Assembly: GCA_023663505.1 (NCBI GenBank)
Contig: JAMPHH010000013.1
Span: 1 to 64,000, forward strand
Direction: 5' to 3'
DNA length: 64,000 nt
DNA from: Muribaculum sp.
Lineage (GTDB): Bacteria; Bacillota; Clostridia; Lachnospirales; Lachnospiraceae
In this document: piece after piece, positions 50,265 through 59,038 of the stretch
Numbering within the stretch: position 1 is the stretch's first letter
How the letters are laid out: every line of letters begins with the position of its first letter
Made by a program: the position numbers and the translations under genes
The notes under the pieces: generated by a model
What the model saw: the letters and a program-made list of their open reading frames with translations, nothing else
Told to the model about the DNA's origin: nothing
Database searches by the model: none

Positions 50265-52952
50265 CTACCGCTTAATATGCCACACCGTCGTCACCTTGAA
50301 CAGATCTCCGTCCACCTCGATCGTAAGCTCGCCGCCCTGCAGCTGGGTAAAGCTTTTGGCGATGGCAAGCCCCAGACCGCTCCCTTCCGTGTTGCGGGAC
50401 GCGTCCCCCCGCACAAATCGGTCTGTCAGCTCCTCCGGATCCACCGAGATCTCCTCCGCCGTGATATTTTTCAGAGTGATAATGACCTTATCCTCCACAA
50501 AGAATCCGTTCACATAGACTCTGGTGCCGGACAATGCGTATTTAGAGATATTGCTGAACAGATTCTCATAAATGCGGTAGGTGCGCTGAGAATCCAAGGG
50601 CAGCACCGCCTTCCCCTCAGGCAGGACGAAGCGCAGCTCCAGATTCCGCTCCTTCAGCTTATCCTCCATCTCGAAGGCGGCCTGCCGCACCAGATTCATG
50701 ACGTCCACGTCCATAATGTTAAGCGCCATGCTCTGGGAATTCGCTTTACTCACCTCGAACAAATCCTCTATGAGCGCCTTGAGTCTGAGAGACTTGCGCT
50801 CCAAGGTATCCAGATATTCCCTTTGCTGCTCCTCGGTCAGATTCTCCTCCTTCAACAGATTGATATAGGTGATAATGGCTGTGAGGGGCGTCTTTAAATC
50901 ATGGGACACATTCGTGATCAGCTCCGCCTTCATGCGCTGGCTCTTGACCTCCTCCTCCACCGCCTTCTTAAAGCCGTTTTGAATGCGGTAAACCTGTGGC
51001 TTAAAGGGCTCGAACACCCCCAAGTCCTCCTTAATCTGCACGTTCAGATTGCCCTCGGCGATCTCGTTGGTGGCGCCAAGCAGCAGATTATACTTTTTCT
51101 GCAAATCACTGATATACTTGCGCAGCACGATATACAGCAAAGCGGAATACACCACGGCAATCCCGAAGCCGCCAAACCACAGGCTGCTGATAAAGAACAG
51201 GATGATCCCGTTGATCAGCACCAGACGAATGATCAGCTTATTGGCATTCTTGGTCACGTCAAAATGCACCACCATCTCATACAGCCCTACCGCCTTGGAC
51301 TTGATAAATGGGAAAAAGCGATAAATCAGGCTCCGCGCCTTAATATAGCCCCAGATTCCAAGCCTTCGGATATCCCGCAGGTTCATGCCGAAATACCACA
51401 CCATGAAAAAGGTCGCCGTCAAGAGCAGCAGATTGGCGGCATAGACAAGCAGCTCGTTCACAAGCCCTATCCGCATAGTGAGCCGCTCCATCACCCTGTC
51501 CGCCTCCCCGTTCATCGTGGCAATCGCCAGATGAAAACACAGACTCAGCCCCAAGGAAAACACCGTCACGAACAGAATATACATAAGCTCCACCGGAAGC
51601 CGCAGCCATCTTGACTCAGGTCTGCCTGTCTTATCCCGCCCCGCAGACACAGGCATGAAGAATGCAAGCAGCGCCACGATGCCACAGAGGACGAGCATAA
51701 GATTCACGATCCCGTCCCGCATGTACCCGACAAAATTCATATCCCTAAGGTTTACCTGATACCCGTGAAGCATTAACGGATATTCTCCCGACCTGTATTT
51801 GGTCCAATTCTCCTCGGATATACTGTAAACAACACGACAATCCGCAGGACCTCCTATGGTAAAATAAACGTTTGGCTCCGTTCCAAACCTCCCCTCGTTA
51901 TCAGTCATTATCTCAAAATTAGCGTGGAAGCCTCTCGTCGATTCGTTGACCAGCTTGCGCATCTGATTGGCGTCCGTCCCGCATACCACGTCCTCCACCC
52001 TGCAGTTCCCATTGCTGTCAAATAAAAGAGACAGGTAAAAATATTGCTCCCAGCTCACGATATTGCTCCCCGCGGGCAGATTCGACACGGTGGCGCCGGT
52101 ATTCAAATCCTCGCAAATATAGTCAAAGGTATTGTTGATTTGCGTAAACTGCTCCTCCAGTGTGGCAAAATATTCCTCCCTCAGATATTGGAGGTAGCTG
52201 TACACGCTGTCCACGACCTCATAATTGGGCGATTGTAGCGTTGTTCCTCCATCTCTGATAAATTGGGAATAGCTCTGCTCGTCGAGCACCCATTCGCAGC
52301 CCTCCTTGGGCTTAACGTATATTTCCGTGTAGCTTAGCTCCTCCGGACTCTGCGACTGCATCAGGTCATGATAGAGCACATAGGTCTGCCCCATCAGCCA
52401 ATCCGTTGTCACCTGAGTCTCCAAGGGATTATCAATTGTCCCTTCCGCCACCGCGCGCTTCGCAAAGCTGCCGTAGCCGACTACATAGAGAACAGCCGCG
52501 GTTAGAGAGACCAGTAAACCCGTCACGATCCACCCAAACCGTATACCCACAGGCTTTTTTATTTTGCTGTCCGTTTTTGACGCCTCAACATTCATTTTCG
52601 GCGCCTCTCCATCTGTTCGCGCTGCTTCCTTATCCGTTTTTGACATATTTTCATTCATTTTCGATGCTTCTCCCTCTGTTTCTGCTGCTTCGATATCTGT
52701 TTTTGACGATTTTTCATTCATTTTCGATGCTTCTCCCTCTGTTTCTGCTGCTTCGATATCTGTTTTTGACGATTTTTCGTTCATTTTCGATGCTTCTCCA
52801 CCTTTTTCCGCTGCTTCAATATCCGTTTTTGACGATTTTTCATTCATTTTCGATGCTTCTTCCTCTGATTCCGCTGCATTACCATCCGTTTTTGACGTTT
52901 CACGATTCATTTCTGCTATTCCTGACATTTCCCTATCCCGCTTCGTCTGCAT
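50265..52952 (-). CDS. membrane sensor histidine kinase with N-terminal tandem repeats
   Basis: 895 residues. A hydrophilic cytoplasmic N-terminus holds five 21-residue repeats (KTDIEAAETEGEASKMNEKSS type), then a membrane helix, an extracytoplasmic region of about 260 residues, several more helices, and the kinase core: H684 in NVSHDLKTPLTAI, N-box NLFSNIS, G-box GSGLGLAIAK. It partners with the response regulator 53 bp upstream. The sensing signal is unknown. ATG at 52952 follows GGAGGT by seven bases; an ATG five codons earlier lacks a site. Confidence 0.9.
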   Translation of the reverse strand: MQTKRDREMSGIAEMNRETSKTDGNAAESEEEASKMNEKSSKTDIEAAEKGGEASKMNEKSSKTDIEAAETEGEASKMNEKSSKTDIEAAETEGEASKMNENMSKTDKEAARTDGEAPKMNVEASKTDSKIKKPVGIRFGWIVTGLLVSLTAAVLYVVGYGSFAKRAVAEGTIDNPLETQVTTDWLMGQTYVLYHDLMQSQSPEELSYTEIYVKPKEGCEWVLDEQSYSQFIRDGGTTLQSPNYEVVDSVYSYLQYLREEYFATLEEQFTQINNTFDYICEDLNTGATVSNLPAGSNIVSWEQYFYLSLLFDSNGNCRVEDVVCGTDANQMRKLVNESTRGFHANFEIMTDNEGRFGTEPNVYFTIGGPADCRVVYSISEENWTKYRSGEYPLMLHGYQVNLRDMNFVGYMRDGIVNLMLVLCGIVALLAFFMPVSAGRDKTGRPESRWLRLPVELMYILFVTVFSLGLSLCFHLAIATMNGEADRVMERLTMRIGLVNELLVYAANLLLLTATFFMVWYFGMNLRDIRRLGIWGYIKARSLIYRFFPFIKSKAVGLYEMVVHFDVTKNANKLIIRLVLINGIILFFISSLWFGGFGIAVVYSALLYIVLRKYISDLQKKYNLLLGATNEIAEGNLNVQIKEDLGVFEPFKPQVYRIQNGFKKAVEEEVKSQRMKAELITNVSHDLKTPLTAIITYINLLKEENLTEEQQREYLDTLERKSLRLKALIEDLFEVSKANSQSMALNIMDVDVMNLVRQAAFEMEDKLKERNLELRFVLPEGKAVLPLDSQRTYRIYENLFSNISKYALSGTRVYVNGFFVEDKVIITLKNITAEEISVDPEELTDRFVRGDASRNTEGSGLGLAIAKSFTQLQGGELTIEVDGDLFKVTTVWHIKR
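52563..52892 (-). repeat. five 63-bp in-frame tandem repeats inside the histidine kinase
   Basis: Each 63-bp unit encodes 21 residues beginning KTD and containing ASKMNE. Units three and four are nearly identical and the outer ones diverged, followed by a partial sixth copy (KTDSK). Copy number is likely to vary between strains by slippage or recombination, without frameshift. Confidence 0.9.
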
Positions 52953-53005
52953 CTGCTTTACCTCCACGCCCGCCTACTTGACTCTTTAAGCGTTTTACCG
53001 CTTCA

Positions 53006-53785
53006 TCACTGCTTCTCGATCTTATATCCCACACCCCACACTACCTTCAAATATTTGGGGTTCTTCGGGTCGAGCTCTATCTTCTCCCGTATATTGCGCA
53101 CATGCACCATAATGGTGTCCGTGTTCACCGCCTTCTCGTTCCAGACACGCTCATAAATCTCGTCAGCGGAGAATACGCGCCCCGCGTTCTTGATTAGAAG
53201 CTGCACAATCTTGAATTCCATAGGTGTCAGCTTCACAGGCTCATCGTCCACCGTGACCTCCACGGTATCCTCGTTCAGCTCAAGCCCGCCGATGCGGTAA
53301 ATATGCTCGTTGTCCTCCCGCTTTACCGCGTTAAGATACTTGGCATAGCGTCGCAGCTGGGAATTGACCCGCGCCAAGAGCTCCAAGGGCGTAAAGGGCT
53401 TGGTGACATAATCGTCCGCCCCCATATTGAGCCCCATGATCTTATCCACCTCCTCGGACTTGGCGGAGAGCATGATCACCGGAAATTCATACCCCTCCGC
53501 CCGAAGCTGCATCAGCATGGTCACGCCGTCCATCACGGGCATCATGATATCCACAATCGCCAAGTGAATCTCGCCATGAGCTTCACCATTATGTTCACCT
53601 CGAATTTCACCATGGGCTTCAGCGCGAGTCCCCCTGCCCTGCGCGTTCGTCTGTCTGACAAGCGCAAGCCCCTCCTTGCCGTTTGCCGCCTGCAATACCT
53701 CGTAGCCCTGATTTTTCAAATAAATCTCCACGCCATTCCGAATCTCGTTATCGTCTTCCACCAATAAAATGCGATATTTATCCAT
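53006..53785 (-). CDS. OmpR-type response regulator with an inserted linker in the receiver
   Basis: 259 residues. Receiver domain with the acidic pair D11/D12, phosphorylated D79 (AIVDIMMP) and K in VTKPF; a winged-helix DNA-binding domain (about 160-257; MVHVRNIREKIE). Unusually, about 25 extra hydrophilic residues (47-73, with EAHGEI twice) are inserted before D79, where OmpR proteins normally place D near 53-55. The insertion is in frame and made of short repeats. It probably pairs with the histidine kinase downstream. Confidence 0.9.
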   Translation of the reverse strand: MDKYRILLVEDDNEIRNGVEIYLKNQGYEVLQAANGKEGLALVRQTNAQGRGTRAEAHGEIRGEHNGEAHGEIHLAIVDIMMPVMDGVTMLMQLRAEGYEFPVIMLSAKSEEVDKIMGLNMGADDYVTKPFTPLELLARVNSQLRRYAKYLNAVKREDNEHIYRIGGLELNEDTVEVTVDDEPVKLTPMEFKIVQLLIKNAGRVFSADEIYERVWNEKAVNTDTIMVHVRNIREKIELDPKNPKYLKVVWGVGYKIEKQ

Positions 53786-53803
53786 AGCCCTCTCACGCTC
53801 TCC

Positions 53804-55072
53804 TTACCCTTCCGTCATAATAGCTCCGAAGTAATGATATTTTCGATACTGACAGACACAAGTATATCCTGAAACCGCTTTTCTCGCAACTGTCTTCTCC
53901 CGATATTGCAGAGCCGTCCGATAAGCCCCGTCCGCAAGCTCAAGAAGCCTGCCCGTTCCGCATACTGCCTCTATGATGCCGTCTGCAAATTCTTCCGCTT
54001 CCTCGGCAAACAAACGTCCGTTCACACCCTCCTTCACCAAATCCCTGACCCCGCTGGCATCTACCGCGTAGACCGGAGTCGCTCCTGCAAATGCCTCTAA
54101 TAAAACAATCCCCTGCGTCTCGGTCTTCGACGCGAATAAAAACGCGTCCGCCGCGGCGTAATATGCTGCAAGCTCCTCATTGGGCACGCTCCCCGCAAAA
54201 ATAACCTCCTCCGACACCTGCAGCCGCTCCCGCATGGCTTCATACTCCGCCCTGTCAGGACCATCTCCCACCAAAAGCACCCGAAAGGCACAAGGGCTTT
54301 TCTGACGCCGCATTTTCTCCTTTGCAAGCGCAACGCTCCTTAATAAAAACTCCACATTTTTCTCATGGGACATACGGGATACGGATAAAAGCAACGGACA
54401 GTCCGCAGCATTGTATTGTGCCCTAACGGATTCCTTTGCCCGCTCCGATACCTGAAAACGGGATTCCTCAATACCCGTGGGCAGTATATCCAATCGCTCA
54501 TAGTCTATCCGACAATGCTCGTGAAGATATTCCAAAATCCCCCTCGTGGGCGCGAAAATCAAATCACAATGCCGCATAAAGCCATGCATATACCAAGGAA
54601 GGAGTCCCTCCTTTAACCCAAAAAGAATGTGCTTCGCCAATGGTCCAAAGAGATGCTTCTCCCTATCCGCCCACGCTTCCATGATGCGAATCCCCTTAAA
54701 ATACGACAGATATTCCTCGTAACGGGTATGGTATGTGAAGGTGAGCGGAATCTTGTATTTTCGCGCCAACCGGACTGCCGTCTGACCAATCAGCACGGGG
54801 TGATGCACATGAATCACGTCAAAGGACTGCCGTCTAAACTCCTCCTCGATAGCTCTGTCAAACGGATTAGGCAGGACGATTCCTCCGATAAAATGCTTTA
54901 TCAAAGTGGCATAGCGAAACACCCCCGCTTCCTCCTCTTGTCCCTCATAGGTGGGCGCAAAGACTGTAACACTGTGTCCCTCGGCGCGCAGGGCATTCGC
55001 CAAACGCTCCACCGAAATGGGGACGCCTCCCAGAAACGGTTTGTAGTTGTTGGTCATCAATGCAATATTCAT
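53804..55072 (-). CDS. GT4-family glycosyltransferase
   Basis: 422 residues with the GT-B fold: NNYKPFLGGVPISVERLANAL at the donor-independent N-terminal domain, DVIHVHHPVLIG, then the C-terminal nucleotide-sugar site (LLSVSRMSHEKN and SKTETQGIVLLEAFAG, the EX7E pair). Resembles glycosyltransferases that build glycolipids such as diglucosyldiacylglycerol, but the acceptor is unknown. The ATG at 55072 is chosen for fit to the family; longer frames run into the dispersed repeat at 55081-55166. Confidence 0.88.
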   Translation of the reverse strand: MNIALMTNNYKPFLGGVPISVERLANALRAEGHSVTVFAPTYEGQEEEAGVFRYATLIKHFIGGIVLPNPFDRAIEEEFRRQSFDVIHVHHPVLIGQTAVRLARKYKIPLTFTYHTRYEEYLSYFKGIRIMEAWADREKHLFGPLAKHILFGLKEGLLPWYMHGFMRHCDLIFAPTRGILEYLHEHCRIDYERLDILPTGIEESRFQVSERAKESVRAQYNAADCPLLLSVSRMSHEKNVEFLLRSVALAKEKMRRQKSPCAFRVLLVGDGPDRAEYEAMRERLQVSEEVIFAGSVPNEELAAYYAAADAFLFASKTETQGIVLLEAFAGATPVYAVDASGVRDLVKEGVNGRLFAEEAEEFADGIIEAVCGTGRLLELADGAYRTALQYREKTVARKAVSGYTCVCQYRKYHYFGAIMTEG

Positions 55073-55080
55073 AGTAATAA

Positions 55081-55166
55081 CCATACCTTTCCGCAACCTG
55101 CGAACTTTCATGCGTGTTTTACGCATTGTGCAGGCACAATATTCGCAAAACGAATAAATTCGTTCG
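55081..55166. repeat. dispersed structured intergenic repeat, copy B
   Basis: 86 bp, about 87% identical to 25011-25097. Placed immediately before the glycosyltransferase start, as copy A precedes the AlkD-like gene, so each copy could influence translation of its gene. Confidence 0.8.
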
Positions 55167-55189
55167 TGAAAAATCTATGATTTTTCACA

Positions 55190-55702
55190 CTATCCTCCCA
55201 ATATAGTAAAAAAGCTGTCTCCCAGCACATAGCCCGCCCCCACAAAAATGAAATTCCAGACAAAAATCCCAAGTGTAGAGCTTATGATATACTTGTCCAA
55301 CGGCATCTGCAGCACTCCCGCCGGGATCGAGACAACGGTTCGGATCATGGGCATCAGCTTGGCGAGGAACACTCCCTTGCAGCCCTTTTCCCTCACCCAC
55401 TCCATAGTCCTCTTAAGAACCGGCTCATGCTTCGGAAAACGTCTGATATAAGCCCCAAGAAACACCTTCCCGCCCTTTAAGCCCAGCCAATACAGCAGCA
55501 GGCTTCCCAAAAGCCCCGCCGCCACGGTGATCACCATCACCCAGCCAAAGCCGATATTGCCCTTTGACGCCATCACTCCCGCCAAGGGCATGATGATTCC
55601 CGCAGGAAACCCCGGCATGTTCAGGTATTCCAAGAACACGATCACAAAGATAGCGACCGCCCCGTATCTGGTAAAGTACATTGTCAAAATTGATAAATCC
55701 AT
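55190..55702 (-). CDS. DedA-family membrane protein
   Basis: 170 residues with the DedA signature: GFPAGIIMPLAGVMAS, GSLLLYWLGLKGG and the conserved FLAKLMPMIRTVVSIPAGVLQMP. DedA proteins are membrane transporters that recycle lipid carriers (undecaprenyl phosphate) or maintain proton gradients. The length is short but complete. Located 117 bp from the glycosyltransferase, with a 107-bp element upstream at 55723-55829. Confidence 0.88.
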   Translation of the reverse strand: MDLSILTMYFTRYGAVAIFVIVFLEYLNMPGFPAGIIMPLAGVMASKGNIGFGWVMVITVAAGLLGSLLLYWLGLKGGKVFLGAYIRRFPKHEPVLKRTMEWVREKGCKGVFLAKLMPMIRTVVSIPAGVLQMPLDKYIISSTLGIFVWNFIFVGAGYVLGDSFFTILGG

Positions 55703-55722
55703 GCGACACCTCGTTTCTGCAT

Positions 55723-55829
55723 GTAACTATTCAAAACCATTCGCAAAACGCTGCTACGCAGCTTCCATTTTGTCCATGCTTGGCTCTCGCCAAATGAATT
55801 TATATGGTCGCTTGGTTCTGAACAGTTAC
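55723..55829. repeat. 107-bp inverted-repeat (MITE-like) element upstream of dedA
   Basis: Ends GTAACTATTCAAAACC and GGTTCTGAACAGTTAC are inverted repeats. Between them GCTGC-TAC-GCAGC and TTGGC-TCTC-GCCAA hairpins form a multi-armed structure. Same family as 35739-35797 and 28088-28105. Confidence 0.72.
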
Positions 55830-55920
55830 ATTCTACAAGGGAATTCCAAAAAACAAGGTCAGAACTTTCCAAAGAAATTCTAAAGATAGGTGTAAGAAAT
55901 TCCAAAATGCTTATCCAATT

Positions 55921-55957
55921 AAAAAAGTGCGTAAGTTTTTAGCAGTAACTTACACAC
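55921..55957 (-). terminator. intrinsic terminator of the ABC exporter gene
   Basis: Minus strand GTGTGTAAGTT (55957-55947) pairs with AACTTACGCAC (55937-55927) with one G-U, then six T. A second small hairpin, TGCCGCT-TC-AGCGGCA, lies between it and the stop codon at about 55966-55981. Confidence 0.82.
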
Positions 55958-56010
55958 TTCCACACATGCCGCTTCAGCGGCACAATCAATCGATGAACCG
56001 CCGCAAGACC

Positions 56011-57834
56011 TCAGCTCTGTATCTTCTTAAGCTGATAAAAACGTCCCTTCTGCTCCATCAGTTCATCGTATGTCCCGCACTCCACGCACCGCCCCTCGTC
56101 AATCACGGCGATCCTGTCCGCATCTCTGATAGTGGACAGCCTGTGCGCCACGATGAAGGTGGTACGGTTTCTGGTCAGGTTATTCACCGCCTCCTGAATC
56201 AGCTTTTCCGAAATGCTGTCCAAGGCGGAGGTAGCTTCGTCCAGCACGATGACCTTGGGGTCGCGAATCAGAGCCCTCGCAATGGAGATACGCTGACGCT
56301 GACCGCCCGAAAGCTTGCCGCCATGCTCTCCCACTTTCGTCTCCAGACCATCAGGCAGCGAATCGACCAGCTCCTTCAGATTAGCAGCGCGAATCACCTC
56401 GTCCAAACGCTCCTGCGTCACATCCTCGCATCCGTAGGTGATATTTTCCCTGATGGTGCCCGAGAACAGAATGGAGGTCTGTGGCACTACCGCCAAGTAT
56501 TTTCGATAGCTGCGCAGATCGAGCTCGCTCAGATTCTGCCCGTCCAAAAGCACCTCGCCCCGCTCTGTCAGGTAGAATCCGATCACCATATTGATGATTG
56601 TGGTCTTGCCCGCGCCGGACTCTCCCACAAGGGCGATGGTCTCCCCCTGCTTTACCTCCAGATTCAAGCCGTTCAGTGTATCCTTGCCGCCGTCATTATA
56701 TTTAAAATACACATCTCTAAAGGAAAACACGCCGTCCACATGGTCAACCTCCCGTTTCCCCGCGTTGCTCTCCACATCATCGGACAACAGCACCTCGCCG
56801 ATGGAGTTGACGGATTCGATTCCCTTGGCGATGACAGGCACCAGAGCGATAATGGCGGACACCTGATTGACGATCGTTGCAAAATAGCTCTGGTAAAGGG
56901 CGATATCCCCCGCCAGAATCCCGCCCTGATAGGCGAGATACCCCGTAAAGGCAAGACAGACCACCTGAAAGATCTGGAAGATCGCCCAACCCACGGAGCC
57001 GAATAATGCCTGCACCAGATCCAGCTTGTATCCCCTCTCCGCCACGGCGAAAAGCTGCCCACTCATCTTGCGGACCTCTTCCTCCTCCAAAGCGTGTGCC
57101 CTCGTGACAGGAATGAGCTCCACCATCTCCATGACGCGTGCGGAGGTCTCCTCCATTTCCCGTCTGAATTCCGCGTTGCGCTCCCGCATCACATTGCGAA
57201 AAGCCATCATAGTGATCGCCGCAATAGGCGTGGTGATCAGGAAAAAGAAAAAGACCATCACACTTTTGGATATCGTCACCACCAATGCCACGCCAATATT
57301 CAGCGCAATGTTCAGTATACTCAGAAACATCTGGGTCGAGAGCCCCTCCACCGCCTCCACGTCACGCATGATCTTGGACTGGAGCTTGCCGGAGCGGGTC
57401 TCTATGTGATAGGCAATGGAAAGCTGCTGAAGCTTTCGGATCAACGCCTTCCTAAGCCCCGTCTCCGCATATCTCGTCGCCTGACTCTTGTAATCCGTGT
57501 AAAGATAATTCATCGGCACATTCAGGACAATCAACGCAACCATCAATATGGTATAAAAAAGAGTGTTGCGCAGACAGTCGGGATTATTCGTGGTGATGTC
57601 GTTGATGATATTGGCGGTCACGATGGGCAGCACCCACACACAGGCATGCTTGATAAAGAAGAAAATCACCGCAAGCACGAACTTATAATAATTGCCCTTA
57701 TAGATTGCCACCAGTATCTTCAAGGGGTGTCCCTGATGCCTGCGGTAGCAGTCCGTGAACCAGCTTTCCGGCTCAATGCCCTTGGGCGGATTCATTTTTT
57801 TCTCAAAAGATGTTTTCTGGGAAGTTTTACTCAT
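56011..57834 (-). CDS. ABC transporter, fused permease and ATPase
   Basis: 607 residues: six membrane helices in the first half (about 50-330), then the ATPase with Walker A GESGAGKTT, signature LSGGQRQR and Walker B VIVLDEAT. It is an ABC-B-type exporter half-transporter that would act as a homodimer, for lipid or peptide/drug export; the substrate is unknown. It ends at 56011 with a terminator just beyond. The ilvC terminator separates it from the ilv operon. Confidence 0.9.
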   Translation of the reverse strand: MSKTSQKTSFEKKMNPPKGIEPESWFTDCYRRHQGHPLKILVAIYKGNYYKFVLAVIFFFIKHACVWVLPIVTANIINDITTNNPDCLRNTLFYTILMVALIVLNVPMNYLYTDYKSQATRYAETGLRKALIRKLQQLSIAYHIETRSGKLQSKIMRDVEAVEGLSTQMFLSILNIALNIGVALVVTISKSVMVFFFFLITTPIAAITMMAFRNVMRERNAEFRREMEETSARVMEMVELIPVTRAHALEEEEVRKMSGQLFAVAERGYKLDLVQALFGSVGWAIFQIFQVVCLAFTGYLAYQGGILAGDIALYQSYFATIVNQVSAIIALVPVIAKGIESVNSIGEVLLSDDVESNAGKREVDHVDGVFSFRDVYFKYNDGGKDTLNGLNLEVKQGETIALVGESGAGKTTIINMVIGFYLTERGEVLLDGQNLSELDLRSYRKYLAVVPQTSILFSGTIRENITYGCEDVTQERLDEVIRAANLKELVDSLPDGLETKVGEHGGKLSGGQRQRISIARALIRDPKVIVLDEATSALDSISEKLIQEAVNNLTRNRTTFIVAHRLSTIRDADRIAVIDEGRCVECGTYDELMEQKGRFYQLKKIQS

Positions 57835-57861
57835 ATTGCCCCCTTTAGTCGAGTAGGAAAA

Positions 57862-57888
57862 TACGAAAGGGGATGCCTTCGCATCCCC
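57862..57888 (-). terminator. intrinsic terminator after ilvC
   Basis: Minus strand GGGGATGC (57888-57881), loop GAAG, GCATCCCC (57876-57869), then TTTCGTATTTT. An outer AGTCG/CGACT pair extends it. Placed directly after the ilvC stop codon. Confidence 0.85.
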
Positions 57889-57895
57889 GTCCCGA

Positions 57896-58915
57896 CTAGT
57901 TATTGATCAGCTTGTCATCCTCGTTGTTCCAGCTATAAAGCTTACGAACCTCCTCGCCTACCTTCTCGGCGGGATGCTCACCGGCAAGCTTCCTCATAGC
58001 CTTGAAATGAACCTGCTTGCCTGCGGGAGACATATCCAAGAGGAATTCCTTCGCGAAGGTTCCGTCCTGAATGTCGCTCAAAATCTTCTTCATCGTCTTC
58101 TTAGTCTCGTCGGTGATGATCTTCGGACCGGTTACATAATCACCATATTCAGCGGTGTTGGAGATGGAATATCTCATTCCCGCAAAGCCTGACTGATAGA
58201 TCAGATCCACGATCAACTTCATCTCATGGATACATTCAAAATATGCGTTTCTGGGGTCATAGCCCGCCTCCACCAAGGTCTCGAAGCCCGCCTGCATCAA
58301 TGCGCAGACACCGCCGCACAGCACAGCCTGCTCTCCGAACAGGTCTGTCTCTGTCTCGGTGCGGAAGGTCGTCTCCAGAACACCCGCTCTCGCGCCGCCA
58401 ATCCCAAGCGCATACGCTAACGCCAGATCCTGTGCCTTGCCGGTAGCGTCCTGCTCAACAGCGATCAGACAAGGAACGCCCTTGCCCGCCTGATACTCGG
58501 AGCGAACGGTATGACCGGGACCCTTGGGAGCGATCATGGTAACGTCCACATTCTTGGGCGGCACGATACAGCCGAAATGAATGTTAAAGCCATGCGCGAA
58601 CATCAGCATATTGCCCTCCTCAAGGTTGGGCTCAATGTCATTCTTATACAGATCAGCCTGCTTCTCGTCATTGATCAGGATCATGATAATATCCGCCTTC
58701 TTTGCAGCCTCCGCAGCGGTATAAACCTCGAAGCCCTGTGCCACGGCTCTGTCCCAAGACTTAGAGCCCTCATAGAGACCGATGATCACATGACAGCCGG
58801 AATCCTTCAGATTCAGCGCATGTGCGTGTCCTTGACTTCCATAGCCCACGATCGCGATGGTCTTACCCTCCAAGAGAGAGAGATTACAATCCTCCTGATA
58901 AAAAATCTTTGCCAT
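57896..58915 (-). CDS. ilvC: ketol-acid reductoisomerase
   Basis: Rearranges and reduces acetohydroxy acids in valine, leucine and isoleucine synthesis. Class I, 339 residues. Rossmann site GYGSQGHAHALNL (24-36); the cofactor-selecting loop reads LYEGSKSW (47-54) with Y48/E49 where NADPH-specific enzymes commonly have basic residues, so NADH use is possible; S51 and S53 are kept. Start at 58915 with GGAGG eight bases before; a start five codons upstream also exists. Last gene of the ilv operon. Confidence 0.95.
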   Translation of the reverse strand: MAKIFYQEDCNLSLLEGKTIAIVGYGSQGHAHALNLKDSGCHVIIGLYEGSKSWDRAVAQGFEVYTAAEAAKKADIIMILINDEKQADLYKNDIEPNLEEGNMLMFAHGFNIHFGCIVPPKNVDVTMIAPKGPGHTVRSEYQAGKGVPCLIAVEQDATGKAQDLALAYALGIGGARAGVLETTFRTETETDLFGEQAVLCGGVCALMQAGFETLVEAGYDPRNAYFECIHEMKLIVDLIYQSGFAGMRYSISNTAEYGDYVTGPKIITDETKKTMKKILSDIQDGTFAKEFLLDMSPAGKQVHFKAMRKLAGEHPAEKVGEEVRKLYSWNNEDDKLINN

Positions 58916-59038
58916 TTTCTTTTCCTCCATATTAAGTATGAAATATATAACTGATAGGGGAAATCCCCTAGAGCTAACATCACAATGCCGTCCGCAGCCA
59001 AGCCGCGTTAAAGCTTCAGCCTTACGATTGCAGCTAAG

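Noticed and set aside
52563..52892. CRISPR-like array
   Set aside because: The repeats are contiguous 63-bp units within a reading frame, without variable spacers.
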